Positions 9,132 through 17,800 of a stretch of 19,785 bases of DNA are shown here, piece after piece. Position numbers and translations under genes: made by a program. Each line of letters opens with the position of its first letter. The first letter of the stretch is position 1. Under the pieces are notes generated by a model, which did no database searches, was not told the DNA's origin, and saw only the letters and a list, made by a program, of their open reading frames with translations. Source of the DNA: CAZEHJ01 sp964512485 (GTDB lineage: Bacteria; Bacteroidota; Rhodothermia; Rhodothermales; UBA10348); the NCBI GenBank assembly GCA_964512485.1, contig CAZEHJ010000067.1, positions 1-19,785 of the forward strand, written 5' to 3'.

Positions 9132-9983
9132 ATGGAAACAGCCGTACTGAAACTGCACTGTCCCGACCGGGGGGGACTCGTGGCGCGTGTGTCCGGGTTC
9201 GTGTTCGAGCATGGCGGTAATATCATTGCCTCGCATCAGCACATCGAGCAGCTGGGCGACCGCCTGTTCATGCGCGTGCATTTCAGTCTACCGGAGCTCG
9301 ACGCAGGCCGCCCGAAACTCGAGGCTGACTTTGCTGAGATCGCCCGGGAGCTGGAGATGGTGTACGAGTTCACCTACTCGACCACACGCAAGCGGATGGC
9401 GATTATGGTATCCAAGTATGATCACTGCCTGCACGATCTGTTCTTTCGGCATCAGTATGGCGAACTGGGTGCGGACATACCGTTGGTGGTGAGCAATCAT
9501 CCAGACTTGAGGGAGATTTCAGAGCGTTTCGACGCAGAGTTTCAGCATATTCCCGTGAGCAAGGAGACCAAGGCTGAATCTGAGATAAGGACCCTCAGCC
9601 TGTTTGACGACTACGACATCGACTTTGTCGTCCTTGCCCGATATATGCAGATTCTGACGCCCCGATTTTTGAAAGCTTATCCCAATCGGATTATCAACAT
9701 CCACCATGGATTCCTGCCGGCGTTCAAGGGCGCCCGCCCATACCACCAGGCGTATGAGAAGGGCGTCAAGATCATCGGGGCCACGAGTCACTATGCGACG
9801 GAAGACCTGGATATGGGCCCTATCATCGCCCAGGAAACTGTTCACGTAGACCACTCACACAGCGCGGAAGACATGCTGCGTCTGGGCCGTGATGTCGAGA
9901 AGCAGGTGCTGGCTCGTGCTGTGAAAGCCCACATCGAAGACAAGATCATGGTCTACAACAATCGGACGATTGTTTTTGATTGA
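9132..9983 (+). CDS. purU: Formyltetrahydrofolate deformylase PurU
   Basis: This cytoplasmic enzyme hydrolyses 10-formyl-tetrahydrofolate to formate and tetrahydrofolate, balancing one-carbon units and supplying formate for PurT-type purine synthesis. It has 283 residues, close to the usual 280. Residues 1-80 are the ACT domain (LHCPDRGGLVARVSGFVFEHGGNI), where glycine/methionine regulation is known for the E. coli enzyme. Residues 88-280 are the formyltransferase-fold domain. The catalytic triad equivalent to that of GART is present: N189 and H191 in INIHHGFLPAFKGA, and D227 in DLDMGPII. The ATG at 9132 gives the expected N-terminus. No Shine-Dalgarno sequence is evident. There is no purine or folate gene next to it, so it is likely a stand-alone gene or co-transcribed with the propeller gene by proximity only. 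Confidence 0.97.
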   Translation: METAVLKLHCPDRGGLVARVSGFVFEHGGNIIASHQHIEQLGDRLFMRVHFSLPELDAGRPKLEADFAEIARELEMVYEFTYSTTRKRMAIMVSKYDHCLHDLFFRHQYGELGADIPLVVSNHPDLREISERFDAEFQHIPVSKETKAESEIRTLSLFDDYDIDFVVLARYMQILTPRFLKAYPNRIINIHHGFLPAFKGARPYHQAYEKGVKIIGATSHYATEDLDMGPIIAQETVHVDHSHSAEDMLRLGRDVEKQVLARAVKAHIEDKIMVYNNRTIVFD

Positions 9984-10018
9984 GCGGGCGTTATTGACTG
10001 ATCCAGACCGGTTAGGCG

Positions 10019-10342
10019 TCAGACCATTTCTCCTACGAGTGGGAGACCTGCATTTTCCCATTCAGACAGACCGCCTGAATACCGGGCCACATTGATGAAT
10101 CCCGCGGCTTCCAGAGCCTTGTACGCGATGATGCTGGCTGGACATGAATCGGAGGAGCAGTACACGACAATATCCTCGCGTTGATCAAAATCAGCCTTCT
10201 TCGCGGCGGCTGGCGAAGAAATATTGATCGAGCCGGGAATGTGTTTGGCGTCGAATTGCCAGGCATCCAGCACCATCACAAGTTTGAAGGAAATACCACT
10301 GTCAATTTTTTCCTTGAGGTCGTGTGTACTGATCAGGTTCAT
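10019..10342 (-). CDS. Single-domain rhodanese-like protein
   Basis: The protein has 107 residues from the ATG at 10342, where the rhodanese fold begins (MNLISTHDLKEKI). The frame extends upstream but that part does not resemble the family. Visible motifs are HIPGSINI at 34-41, the active-site loop VVYCSSDSCPAS with the likely catalytic C62, and the closing GGLSEWENAGLPL. Rhodaneses carry persulfide sulfur on this Cys. The loop has a second Cys (C67) and lacks the Arg found in many rhodanese loops, a variant I recognise from small stand-alone rhodaneses. It has no signal peptide and is presumably cytoplasmic. It converges on purU with a 35-bp spacer containing no obvious terminator. Confidence 0.88.
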   Translation of the reverse strand: MNLISTHDLKEKIDSGISFKLVMVLDAWQFDAKHIPGSINISSPAAAKKADFDQREDIVVYCSSDSCPASIIAYKALEAAGFINVARYSGGLSEWENAGLPLVGEMV

Positions 10343-10741
10343 GTGTATTGAGTGCTGAGTCTCTGTCGGTGGATGGCGGTCCCGAAAATACTGAAATCTC
10401 CTCAATAAATGCCCTAATCCGGAACATCTGAAGCGGTGATTGGGGAAAAGTGTCAAAAAGTCCGTCATGTAGGATGAACGGCACGCTCGCATGAATCAAT
10501 GACAAATGCCTGTAACGTGTCGAGCTCAAGAGAAACTGAATACCAACGATTACGTCAAAGCGACGAGACCAGAAGGGGTTAAAACGCGCTCGTAACGAGT
10601 ATGTTATGAATACAATCTCTAAAGCAGTCTATAAACATTACGAGTATGGTCGTTAATACAGGAGCAAGTATGCCTGTAAATACGCAACATAAAAACATCT
10701 GATCACGGATATAATAAACAGTTACATAAGAGTATTAATTG
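10343..10741. other. AT-rich intergenic region with promoter-like elements
   Basis: About 399 bp between the divergent rhodanese and GAF genes, with no convincing gene. The right half is clearly AT-rich compared with the coding DNA. It contains a perfect TATAAT at 10710-10715, about 27 bp before the GAF start, but no matching -35 hexamer at the usual distance, and three imperfect copies of a 20-bp motif (listed separately). It probably carries the control region of the GAF gene. Confidence 0.5.
10595..10683 (+). repeat. Three imperfect 19-20 bp direct repeats upstream of the GAF gene
   Basis: The copies are 10595-10613, 10640-10659 and 10664-10683. Each has an AGTATG core followed 4 to 7 bases later by AATAC. 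The second and third match at 14 of 20 positions. They precede the TATAAT element and the GAF start and could be binding sites for a regulator. In AT-rich DNA a chance origin is also possible. Confidence 0.3.
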
Positions 10742-13168
10742 ATGGTAAAAGTTGTTACAAATAGTAGCACAAATAATGACGGAAATAGAGATTTTATATT
10801 TTCTACCAAGCTCAGTTTCGTCCATTTGATCGATTTTTGGACCCGCGAGCTCGAAAGTGAGTCGCCGGCCAGGAGAGCGATTGCGCGTCAGGTTTTCGAA
10901 TATATTCCAGAAGATCATCCGCTGAGAGCCGTTGAAGTGAGCGTTGATGACAGTCACGAATATGCGGAATTGATCGACCTGTTGATGACGGCCGTCATCC
11001 CTACCTCTGCAAGAAATACCCAGCTCTCTGCTGCGTTCGTGCCTTTCAGTATTTCTCCCATATTTGCGACCGAGCCGTTTCTCAAGCTTCGGATGCTGGA
11101 TCAGGACAATGGTTCATATTCCGAGTCCATCCGCTCATCGATGCGTGAGCAGATTGAACGGCAAAAGGCGCTGGCAGCGTACCACGTCATTCTTCATGAG
11201 ATATATGGTGCGTCCAATACGGTAGAGACGTCGTACGCCGTGAGGTCAATAGATCCGGAGACCGGCCTCGACCGCTATCTGCGGGTTGTGATGGATACGC
11301 AGTTCATCCGTATCGCCGTCCTTGGAGACAAGCCTGATCTCACCGAGGATCAGATCCAGCAATTGCTCGACAATCCCAACGATCTGGAATTGCTTCAGTC
11401 AGCGATTCCTGCAGACCGGTTCGAGTTTCAGGGTTTTTCGATCATGCGTGCCGTCGATGTGACCCGGAGTGAGGTGATATCGAAAATCAAGCAGGACTTG
11501 CTGGCGAAAGATGCTCTTGTCTGCCCCGACAGTCTGGACAAACTCGAGCGCCGGGTCCGCTCCCTGATTTCGAATCCCGACGCGCGACTCGGAGTCATCG
11601 GCCTCGACAGGTGTGATACGGGTGAAGTAAGCGGCGCACGCAAGATCGGTCGCAGTCTTCTTCTTGAGGATGGGATGCCGATGTGCCACAACCCGAAAGA
11701 GACCTTGTATCACAAGGTGTTCTTTGAGAGAACCAGTGTCCTGGTGAACGAACTCGGCAAGATTGAGTCACCAACAGAATTCCAGAAAGCACTTCTGGAC
11801 AAAAACATTGACAGCCTTTTTCTGGCTCCCTTGATGAGCCGTGAAATGCCCATCGGGATTATCGAAATCGGTTCTCCGCAAGGAAAGCCCATTTCCCCCA
11901 ATCTCGATTCATTGCTGAACGAGGTGTCATCCCTGTTTTCTACGGCTCTCAAGCGGAGCATTGAAGAACAGGAAGACCGCGTCCAGGCGTGGATCAAGCG
12001 CAAGTTTACCGCCATCCACCCGGTAGTAGAGTGGAAATTCCGAAGAGTGGCTCTCGAAAACATTACGGATGGCAGCGCCACCAAGGCAGAGAACATCAAG
12101 TTCAAGGCTGTGCACTCATTGTATGGCACAAGTGATGTTCGTGGCTCGTCCGTTCACCGCGGAGCAGCCATTCAGCAGGATCTCGCAGAACAGTTGGGTC
12201 TCGCACTGGCCGTCGTCATTGCGGCGAGCACCGTGCGTCCTCGTCCGTCGCTTGATGAACTCGGATACCGGCTGAGCAACAATATTGAAAAGGTCCTCTC
12301 GCGCGTTCATTCGGGTGATGAGTTGACCTTCACAAACTTCCTCCGAACCGAAGTCGAGCCCCTGTTTGGCGAGTTCAAGAAGTATTCGCCGGATGTGGCG
12401 AAGCAGGTGGATCGGTATTTTGAGGCCCTCGATTCAGAGCTGGGTGTGCTTTACAACAAACGCCGGGACTTCGACGAATCGATCGCGATCATCAACGACA
12501 CGATCGGCCAGTATGTCAACCACCGGCAGGAAGAAGCGCAGGCAATGGTTCCTCACTACTTCGAGATGTACCGCACCGACGGGGTCGAGTACAACATGTA
12601 CGCCGGCGAGTCGCTGCTGAGCAATTCCGAGTTCAACGAACTGGATCTCAAGAATCTCAGACTCTGGCAATTGATCACGATGGCGGGTGTCGCGATGCAG
12701 ACCAAGCGTCTTGCTCCGTCACTACCCGTGACACTTGAGACGGCGCAGCTCGTTCTGATTCAGTCGGCCCCGGTGGATATCCACTTCCGGGTAGACGAGA
12801 AGAAGTTTGATGTTGCGGGCGCTTATAACATCCGTTATGAGATCGTCAAAAAGCGGATCGACAAGGCGACGGTAAAAGGAACGGACGAACGACTGACCCA
12901 ACCGGGAACGCTCGCTCTCGTGTATTCTCACGAAGAAGAAGAAGTCGAATACCGACGGTATCTGGACTATCTGTTCGCTGCAGGGTACTTCACGGGTGAA
13001 ATTGAGATATTCGATCTGAGTGATCTGCCAGGTGTCACCGGGCTCAAAGCCATGCGCGTTACCGTTGCAGATGACCAACCGGGACTGTCAACGTTTCCCA
13101 TTCCGGATCCGGCCAGTCAGCGAACAGATAAAGAGCTCGACTCAGACTCGGAGACTGTGGAGGCCTGA
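10742..13168 (+). CDS. Large GAF-domain protein (Bacteroidota type), function unknown
   Basis: The protein has 808 residues from the ATG at 10742; a TTG lies one codon upstream. There is no signal peptide and no membrane helix, so it is presumably cytoplasmic. Residues 15-250 form an N-terminal region beginning FIFSTKLSFVHLIDFW, with a VPFSISPIF segment typical of similar long GAF proteins I associate with Bacteroidota. A GAF domain spans about 260-410 (ending LFLAPLMSREMPIGIIEIGSP and a helix), and an unrecognised C-terminal half of about 400 residues follows. GAF domains bind small ligands such as cyclic nucleotides or tetrapyrroles, but no ligand is readable here. I see no histidine kinase, GGDEF, class III cyclase or HD motif, so the output is unknown. 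Its 3' end overlaps the convergent PycTM-like gene by 27 bp, a hint of linkage but not proof. Confidence 0.75.
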   Translation: MVKVVTNSSTNNDGNRDFIFSTKLSFVHLIDFWTRELESESPARRAIARQVFEYIPEDHPLRAVEVSVDDSHEYAELIDLLMTAVIPTSARNTQLSAAFVPFSISPIFATEPFLKLRMLDQDNGSYSESIRSSMREQIERQKALAAYHVILHEIYGASNTVETSYAVRSIDPETGLDRYLRVVMDTQFIRIAVLGDKPDLTEDQIQQLLDNPNDLELLQSAIPADRFEFQGFSIMRAVDVTRSEVISKIKQDLLAKDALVCPDSLDKLERRVRSLISNPDARLGVIGLDRCDTGEVSGARKIGRSLLLEDGMPMCHNPKETLYHKVFFERTSVLVNELGKIESPTEFQKALLDKNIDSLFLAPLMSREMPIGIIEIGSPQGKPISPNLDSLLNEVSSLFSTALKRSIEEQEDRVQAWIKRKFTAIHPVVEWKFRRVALENITDGSATKAENIKFKAVHSLYGTSDVRGSSVHRGAAIQQDLAEQLGLALAVVIAASTVRPRPSLDELGYRLSNNIEKVLSRVHSGDELTFTNFLRTEVEPLFGEFKKYSPDVAKQVDRYFEALDSELGVLYNKRRDFDESIAIINDTIGQYVNHRQEEAQAMVPHYFEMYRTDGVEYNMYAGESLLSNSEFNELDLKNLRLWQLITMAGVAMQTKRLAPSLPVTLETAQLVLIQSAPVDIHFRVDEKKFDVAGAYNIRYEIVKKRIDKATVKGTDERLTQPGTLALVYSHEEEEVEYRRYLDYLFAAGYFTGEIEIFDLSDLPGVTGLKAMRVTVADDQPGLSTFPIPDPASQRTDKELDSDSETVEA

Positions 13169-13891
13169 GGCGTCCAGTAAGGCTATAGCGTCGGGGTCCA
13201 TGAAGAGGACGACCCACACGTAGACTCCAATGAAAAGAGCGATTCCCAGAATCAGTCCGATCATGAACGCCGTGTACGATTTTCGCAGCAGAGCGAATTT
13301 TGTCGATAGCACCTTGCCCAGTCCATAGATGTCCCTGATCATATTCTGATACAGCGACGTTTGATCGTTCATCAGGTCCGTCATTTCAGTTACGTAGTCG
13401 TCCTCAGGCATCGAGACGTAGTGTCCGAAAAACAGAATATTGGACCGTTTACTGCGGAAATCTTCCAGATTGACGGCCGAAGAACTGACACGGGGTCGAG
13501 CAGAGAGCACGGCGTAGACGATTGAGACGAGACATGAAAGCAGCATCACACTCGTGGGGAGAAGAAGCCAGGGATTGGTGTCGATCTTGGGAGATATCGA
13601 TGCGATGATGATCGATATGATGATTCCGTTGATCGAAATCATGATGTTTGCTTTCGTATCGGCGAGCGAAGAAAGGTCCATGTGAACCCTGTAGGAGGTC
13701 CTGAACATGGTTTCGACTCCGCGACGGCTGCCCAGCTTTTCCTTTTTCGCCTTGGCAGGCTTATCGGACTTGGCCGGTGCGACCGATGCAGGTTCGCCTC
13801 TCACCGCGCTGCTTTCATTCTTCGGATGTGATTCAAGATTATCGCCTTCCATCTCTTGGCTACTCGTATTATCTGATTGATCAGAGGGCAT
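13142..13891 (-). CDS. DUF5706/Pycsar effector (PycTM)-like membrane protein lacking the HD domain
   Basis: The protein has 249 residues from the ATG at 13891. Residues 1-56 are low-complexity and become Lys/Ala-rich. RRGVETMFRTSYR leads into the domain hallmark LSSLADTKANIMISINGIII (about 73-92). Membrane segments lie at about 82-99, 107-130 and 207-230. Between the second and third is the conserved block NILFFGHYVSMPEDDY...LYQNMIRDIYGLGKVL. This matches the DUF5706 family (Pfam name: Pycsar effector protein), membrane effectors that in Pycsar anti-phage systems respond to cCMP or cUMP. Longer Bacteroidota relatives have an HD phosphohydrolase domain before the same Lys-rich linker; here only the linker remains. 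No PycC cyclase is present in the window. The protein may therefore be an orphan effector or have a non-defence membrane role. The family call is strong and the function is uncertain. Confidence 0.82.
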   Translation of the reverse strand: MPSDQSDNTSSQEMEGDNLESHPKNESSAVRGEPASVAPAKSDKPAKAKKEKLGSRRGVETMFRTSYRVHMDLSSLADTKANIMISINGIIISIIIASISPKIDTNPWLLLPTSVMLLSCLVSIVYAVLSARPRVSSSAVNLEDFRSKRSNILFFGHYVSMPEDDYVTEMTDLMNDQTSLYQNMIRDIYGLGKVLSTKFALLRKSYTAFMIGLILGIALFIGVYVWVVLFMDPDAIALLDASGLHSLRV

Positions 13892-13999
13892 GGTTTTGAC
13901 TGCTCATTTGTGCTATGATGCGCAAATCTGAAGAATGAAACAGTTCGATCACACAAAGTACAAAGAATCGAAGGCAGTTTGATCGTTTTCACACCCAGG

Positions 14000-14872
14000 A
14001 TGAACTCACGAAACTACATATCATGGCCTTACGCAGCACCATGTTTGTCGGGTTTACTCCTGCTTGCGATGCCGATTCATGCTCAGGATGCGGTGACGTA
14101 TGACTATTCGAAGCCGTCCAGTGAACTCGTCCTTCCGCAAATCCTGAAGGAAGCTTCGGGACTCAGCATGGGTGAGGAAGGCGTTTTGTATGCCGTCGAG
14201 GATGAAAACGGAGTTCTCTATTCCCTGGATGCATCGACAGGAAAGATCCTGAACCGAAAATTGTTTGCCTCCGATGGTGACTACGAGGGAGTCGAACTTA
14301 TTTCGGGAATTGCGCACGTTTTACGCTCTTCCGGCCATCTCTACTTCACAGATCCGCATGCGAAATCACGAAACACGAGAAAGAGGTTGCGGCTGGATCT
14401 GCCGGGCACCTGTGACGCGGAGGCGATCGGATACGACAACGCGAATGAACGCATTTTGGTTGGATGTAAGGTTGGCGATGGAATTCGCGGCCGCAAAGGA
14501 CGATCAGTATTCGCGTTCGATGAGGCTGGGGCGAGAATATCTGAGTTTCCGGCTGTGTTTATTGATCGGACGCTTTTGCGAAGTGCATGCGGGGAGTGCG
14601 ATATTTCCATCGGTCGGTTTCAGCCTTCGGCCATTGCTGTTCAGCCCTCAACGGGCGACCTATTCATTCTCTCCGCAGTTGGGGAAAACTTGCTGATCAT
14701 GTCGAGCCAACACAATACCTTGATTCGTTTGGATATCAAGCACATGCCGCAACCCGAAGGCATTGCCTTTGATGGCGAAAACAGGCTTTACATCTTGACG
14801 GAAGGCAGAAGCAAGAAGGCGCGGCTGTTTCGTTTTGATCCACTTGAGGCCAGCCCGGAATCTGATCGATGA
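14000..14872 (+). CDS. Exported SdiA-regulated (YjiK-type) beta-propeller protein
   Basis: The protein has 290 residues from the ATG at 14000; an in-frame TTG at 13979 is less likely because the signal peptide starts at the ATG. The first 29 residues are a Sec signal peptide (hydrophobic core LSGLLLLAMP, end IHAQ). The mature part has propeller-blade motifs: EASGLSMGEEGVLYAVEDE, DYEGVELI, a central FQPSAIAVQPSTGDLFILSA and QPEGIAFDGENRLYILTEG, matching the SdiA-regulated domain family. Four cysteines (in TCDAEA, VGCKVG, SACGEC) suggest disulfides outside the cytoplasm. The family's biochemical role is not established. The stop overlaps the start of the next gene (ATGA), so translation is probably coupled and the two products probably act together in the envelope. 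It is divergent from the PycTM-like gene across 108 bp. Confidence 0.82.
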   Translation: MNSRNYISWPYAAPCLSGLLLLAMPIHAQDAVTYDYSKPSSELVLPQILKEASGLSMGEEGVLYAVEDENGVLYSLDASTGKILNRKLFASDGDYEGVELISGIAHVLRSSGHLYFTDPHAKSRNTRKRLRLDLPGTCDAEAIGYDNANERILVGCKVGDGIRGRKGRSVFAFDEAGARISEFPAVFIDRTLLRSACGECDISIGRFQPSAIAVQPSTGDLFILSAVGENLLIMSSQHNTLIRLDIKHMPQPEGIAFDGENRLYILTEGRSKKARLFRFDPLEASPESDR

Positions 14873-17800
14873 AAATGCGCCTTGTCATAGTCCCCCTTTT
14901 TCTCGTTCTGTGGATTCTGCCTTCACGATCACACGCGCAACAACTCGATGTTGTGTACCGCGTCTATCTGATCGGAGATACGGGAGGTACCAATTTCCCG
15001 GGTGACGCCCCGGCGCTTCAACATCTCAAAACCGTGCTTTCCGCTGAAGGGGAGTCGTCAGCGGCGGTCTTTCTAGGAGACAACATTTACTGTTGTGGTA
15101 TGCCCGACTCGGCTTCGGAGAAGCGAAGCCAGGCTGAAATGAGAATTGACGAAGCTCTCATGGCCGTCGAAGATTTTGCGGGAGAGACGTATTTCATTCC
15201 GGGTAATCATGACTGGGGAGATGCCGGGGACTATTCGCGTGAAAAGTTGCGTCGGCAGCAGGAATATGTCGATGACCGACTGGGCGAAGGGTCATTTCTG
15301 CCCAGAGATGGCTATCCCGGCCCAATCGAAGTGAAGCTAACCGATGAAATCAGGCTGATCGTGATCGACACCCAGTGGTGGCTTCTGGACGACCAGCCGT
15401 TCGGGGACACGGGTGACTACGAATTGGAAGAAAAGGGCGATTTCCTGCTCGAACTCCGCGACCTGCTTGCCAAACGGGATGACGAACAGGTCCTGGTAGT
15501 GGGCCATCACCCGCTTGTTTCTTTTGGCGAACATGGCGGGCGGTTTTCCCTGAAAGACCATCTCTTTCCGCTCACAAACCTCAATGAAAACGCCTGGATT
15601 CCGCTTCCGGGAATCGGGTCTCTGTATCCGGTCGCGCGAAGCTTGTTCGGGGGAAGGCAGGATCTGGTCAATCAAACGTATCGCACGCTCTCCGAGTCGC
15701 TCATTCCATTGTTTTCGTCTCATCCCGGAAATCTGATTTACGCCTCCGGTCATGAGCACAGTCTGCAGCATGTCGCAATCGGGAAGGCGCATCATTTGAT
15801 CAGTGGTTCGGGATCGAGACCGGCCTGGGTGAGCGAAACCAACTCTGCTTTTACGAGCAGCGAAGAAGGATTTATGGTGCTCGAATACTTCAATGACGGG
15901 AGCGTTCGATTGCGGGCCGTCAATTCAATGGGAGATGAATTGCACCGGGCGGATCTGTTTCGAGCGTCAAACACGCTGGTAGAAGAAGCCGAACCCGGTG
16001 CAGCAGCCAGAGAACGAAGTGTCACATCCGATTCGGTTACTGTTGCGGTCGTACCCTCATTTGCGGCCTCCGGGTTCAAAAGAGCTTTTTGGGGTAATCA
16101 CCACCGAGACGCCTGGATCACTCCCGTGTCAACCGAGGTGTTTGAGATCGACTCCCTGTTCGGTGGATTGAAACCGCTCAAAAGAGGAGGGGGCCTTCAG
16201 ACAACGTCGGTCCGCTTACTCGATTCCGACGGGTATCAGTACGTGGTGCGATCGGTGGAGAAAGATCCATCCAAATCAATCCCTGTAGAGTTTCAGAAGA
16301 CGATCGCACAGACCATCATCAAAGATCAGACGAGTGTTCTGCTGCCTTTTTCTGCACTGATGGTGCCCCCACTCGCGAAAGCGGCGGGAATCTACTACAG
16401 CATCCCCAAATTGTATTATGTGCCTTTCGATCCGGGCTTCGAACAATTTGCTGATCTCGTTGCAGATCAGGTGATGTTGTTTGAGCAGCGCCCTGACGAC
16501 GATATGTCGGCGTTTCCGCAATACGGGAATTCTGAAAAAGTGATTTCTGCCGGAAAGATGTTCCGCGAACTGCTCGATGACAATGATAATCGGGTGGATG
16601 GAGTGTTCTTCGCTCGTTCAAGACTCTTCGATATGTTGTTGAGCGACTGGGACAGGCATCAAGATCAATGGAGATGGTCCACATTCGATGATCCTGACGG
16701 GAAGGGTGATCTGTATCGCCCCATTCCGCGTGACAGAGACTGGGCATTCAACCGGATGAATGGCTTCTTTCCCAGCATCATCAAGTCGCAATTTGTGATT
16801 CCTCGATTCCAGGACTTCCGGCCAAAGTTTGGATTTATTCCTGGCTTGAACGGAAATGGGATGCCACAGGATCGTCGCTTTCTTTCCTTCCTTTCTGAGG
16901 ATCAATGGGTCGCACTGGCGGAGGATGTTTCTGCTTCCATCGGTGACGATGCATTGCAGGAAGCCGTTGATGGGCTTCCCAATGAGATCAAACCGTTGTA
17001 CGAGGCCGACTTCGCCTCCACCATGAAGTCGAGAATGAATGAGCTTCCCGAGGTTGCTTCAGAGTACTATCGCATTCTGGCAAAACTGGTCGATCTCGTC
17101 GGTTCGGACAAACATGAGATGTTCACCGTCGTGGCTTCGCGAGACAGCGTCATCGTGACCATGACGAAGATCAACAAAAAGGGAGAGGTGCTCCAGGACC
17201 TGGACAGGAGAACGTTTTATGCCGACGAAACGGAAGAAATCAGGCTTTACGGAATGGGAGGAAACGATCGGTTCAGTTTACGAGGGACGTCGACTTTCCC
17301 GATCAGGATTTATGCGATAGGAGGAACGGGAGAAGACATTTTCGAGGACCGCACTACGCAGAATGTAGTACGGCAGAATTGGTTCGTTCGAGACACCCCG
17401 ACCGAGTCCACCATCCAGTATGGCGCTTCGACCCGAAACCAGTTGACTTCCGACCCCACAATTCACGCATATAGCCCCTACACGTACTGGTTTGAGGTAT
17501 TCCTCCCGTCCATCGTTTTCGCTTCAAGTCAGGAAGATGGGCTTATTCTCGGGGGTGGTGGGACGCACACCTCATACGTTTATCATCGCGATCCTTTTTC
17601 AACGACACACACAGTCAGTGCCAGCATCGGCACTCGTTCGAGGGCCTTCACGTTCAAGTACGATGGGTGGTTCAATCAGCGATTCGGCCCCTGGGGTTTG
17701 ATGGCCAAGGCGCGAGCCAAAACACAGGGAAATATTCAAAACTTCTATGGCTTCGGTTCCAATACCAAGACACCGGTCTCGAGATCATCTTACTACGAAT

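Noticed and set aside
17241..17352. RTX calcium-binding domain in the barrel protein
   Set aside because: Only two glycine/aspartate-rich motifs are present and no nonapeptide array, so I note the resemblance but do not call an RTX domain.
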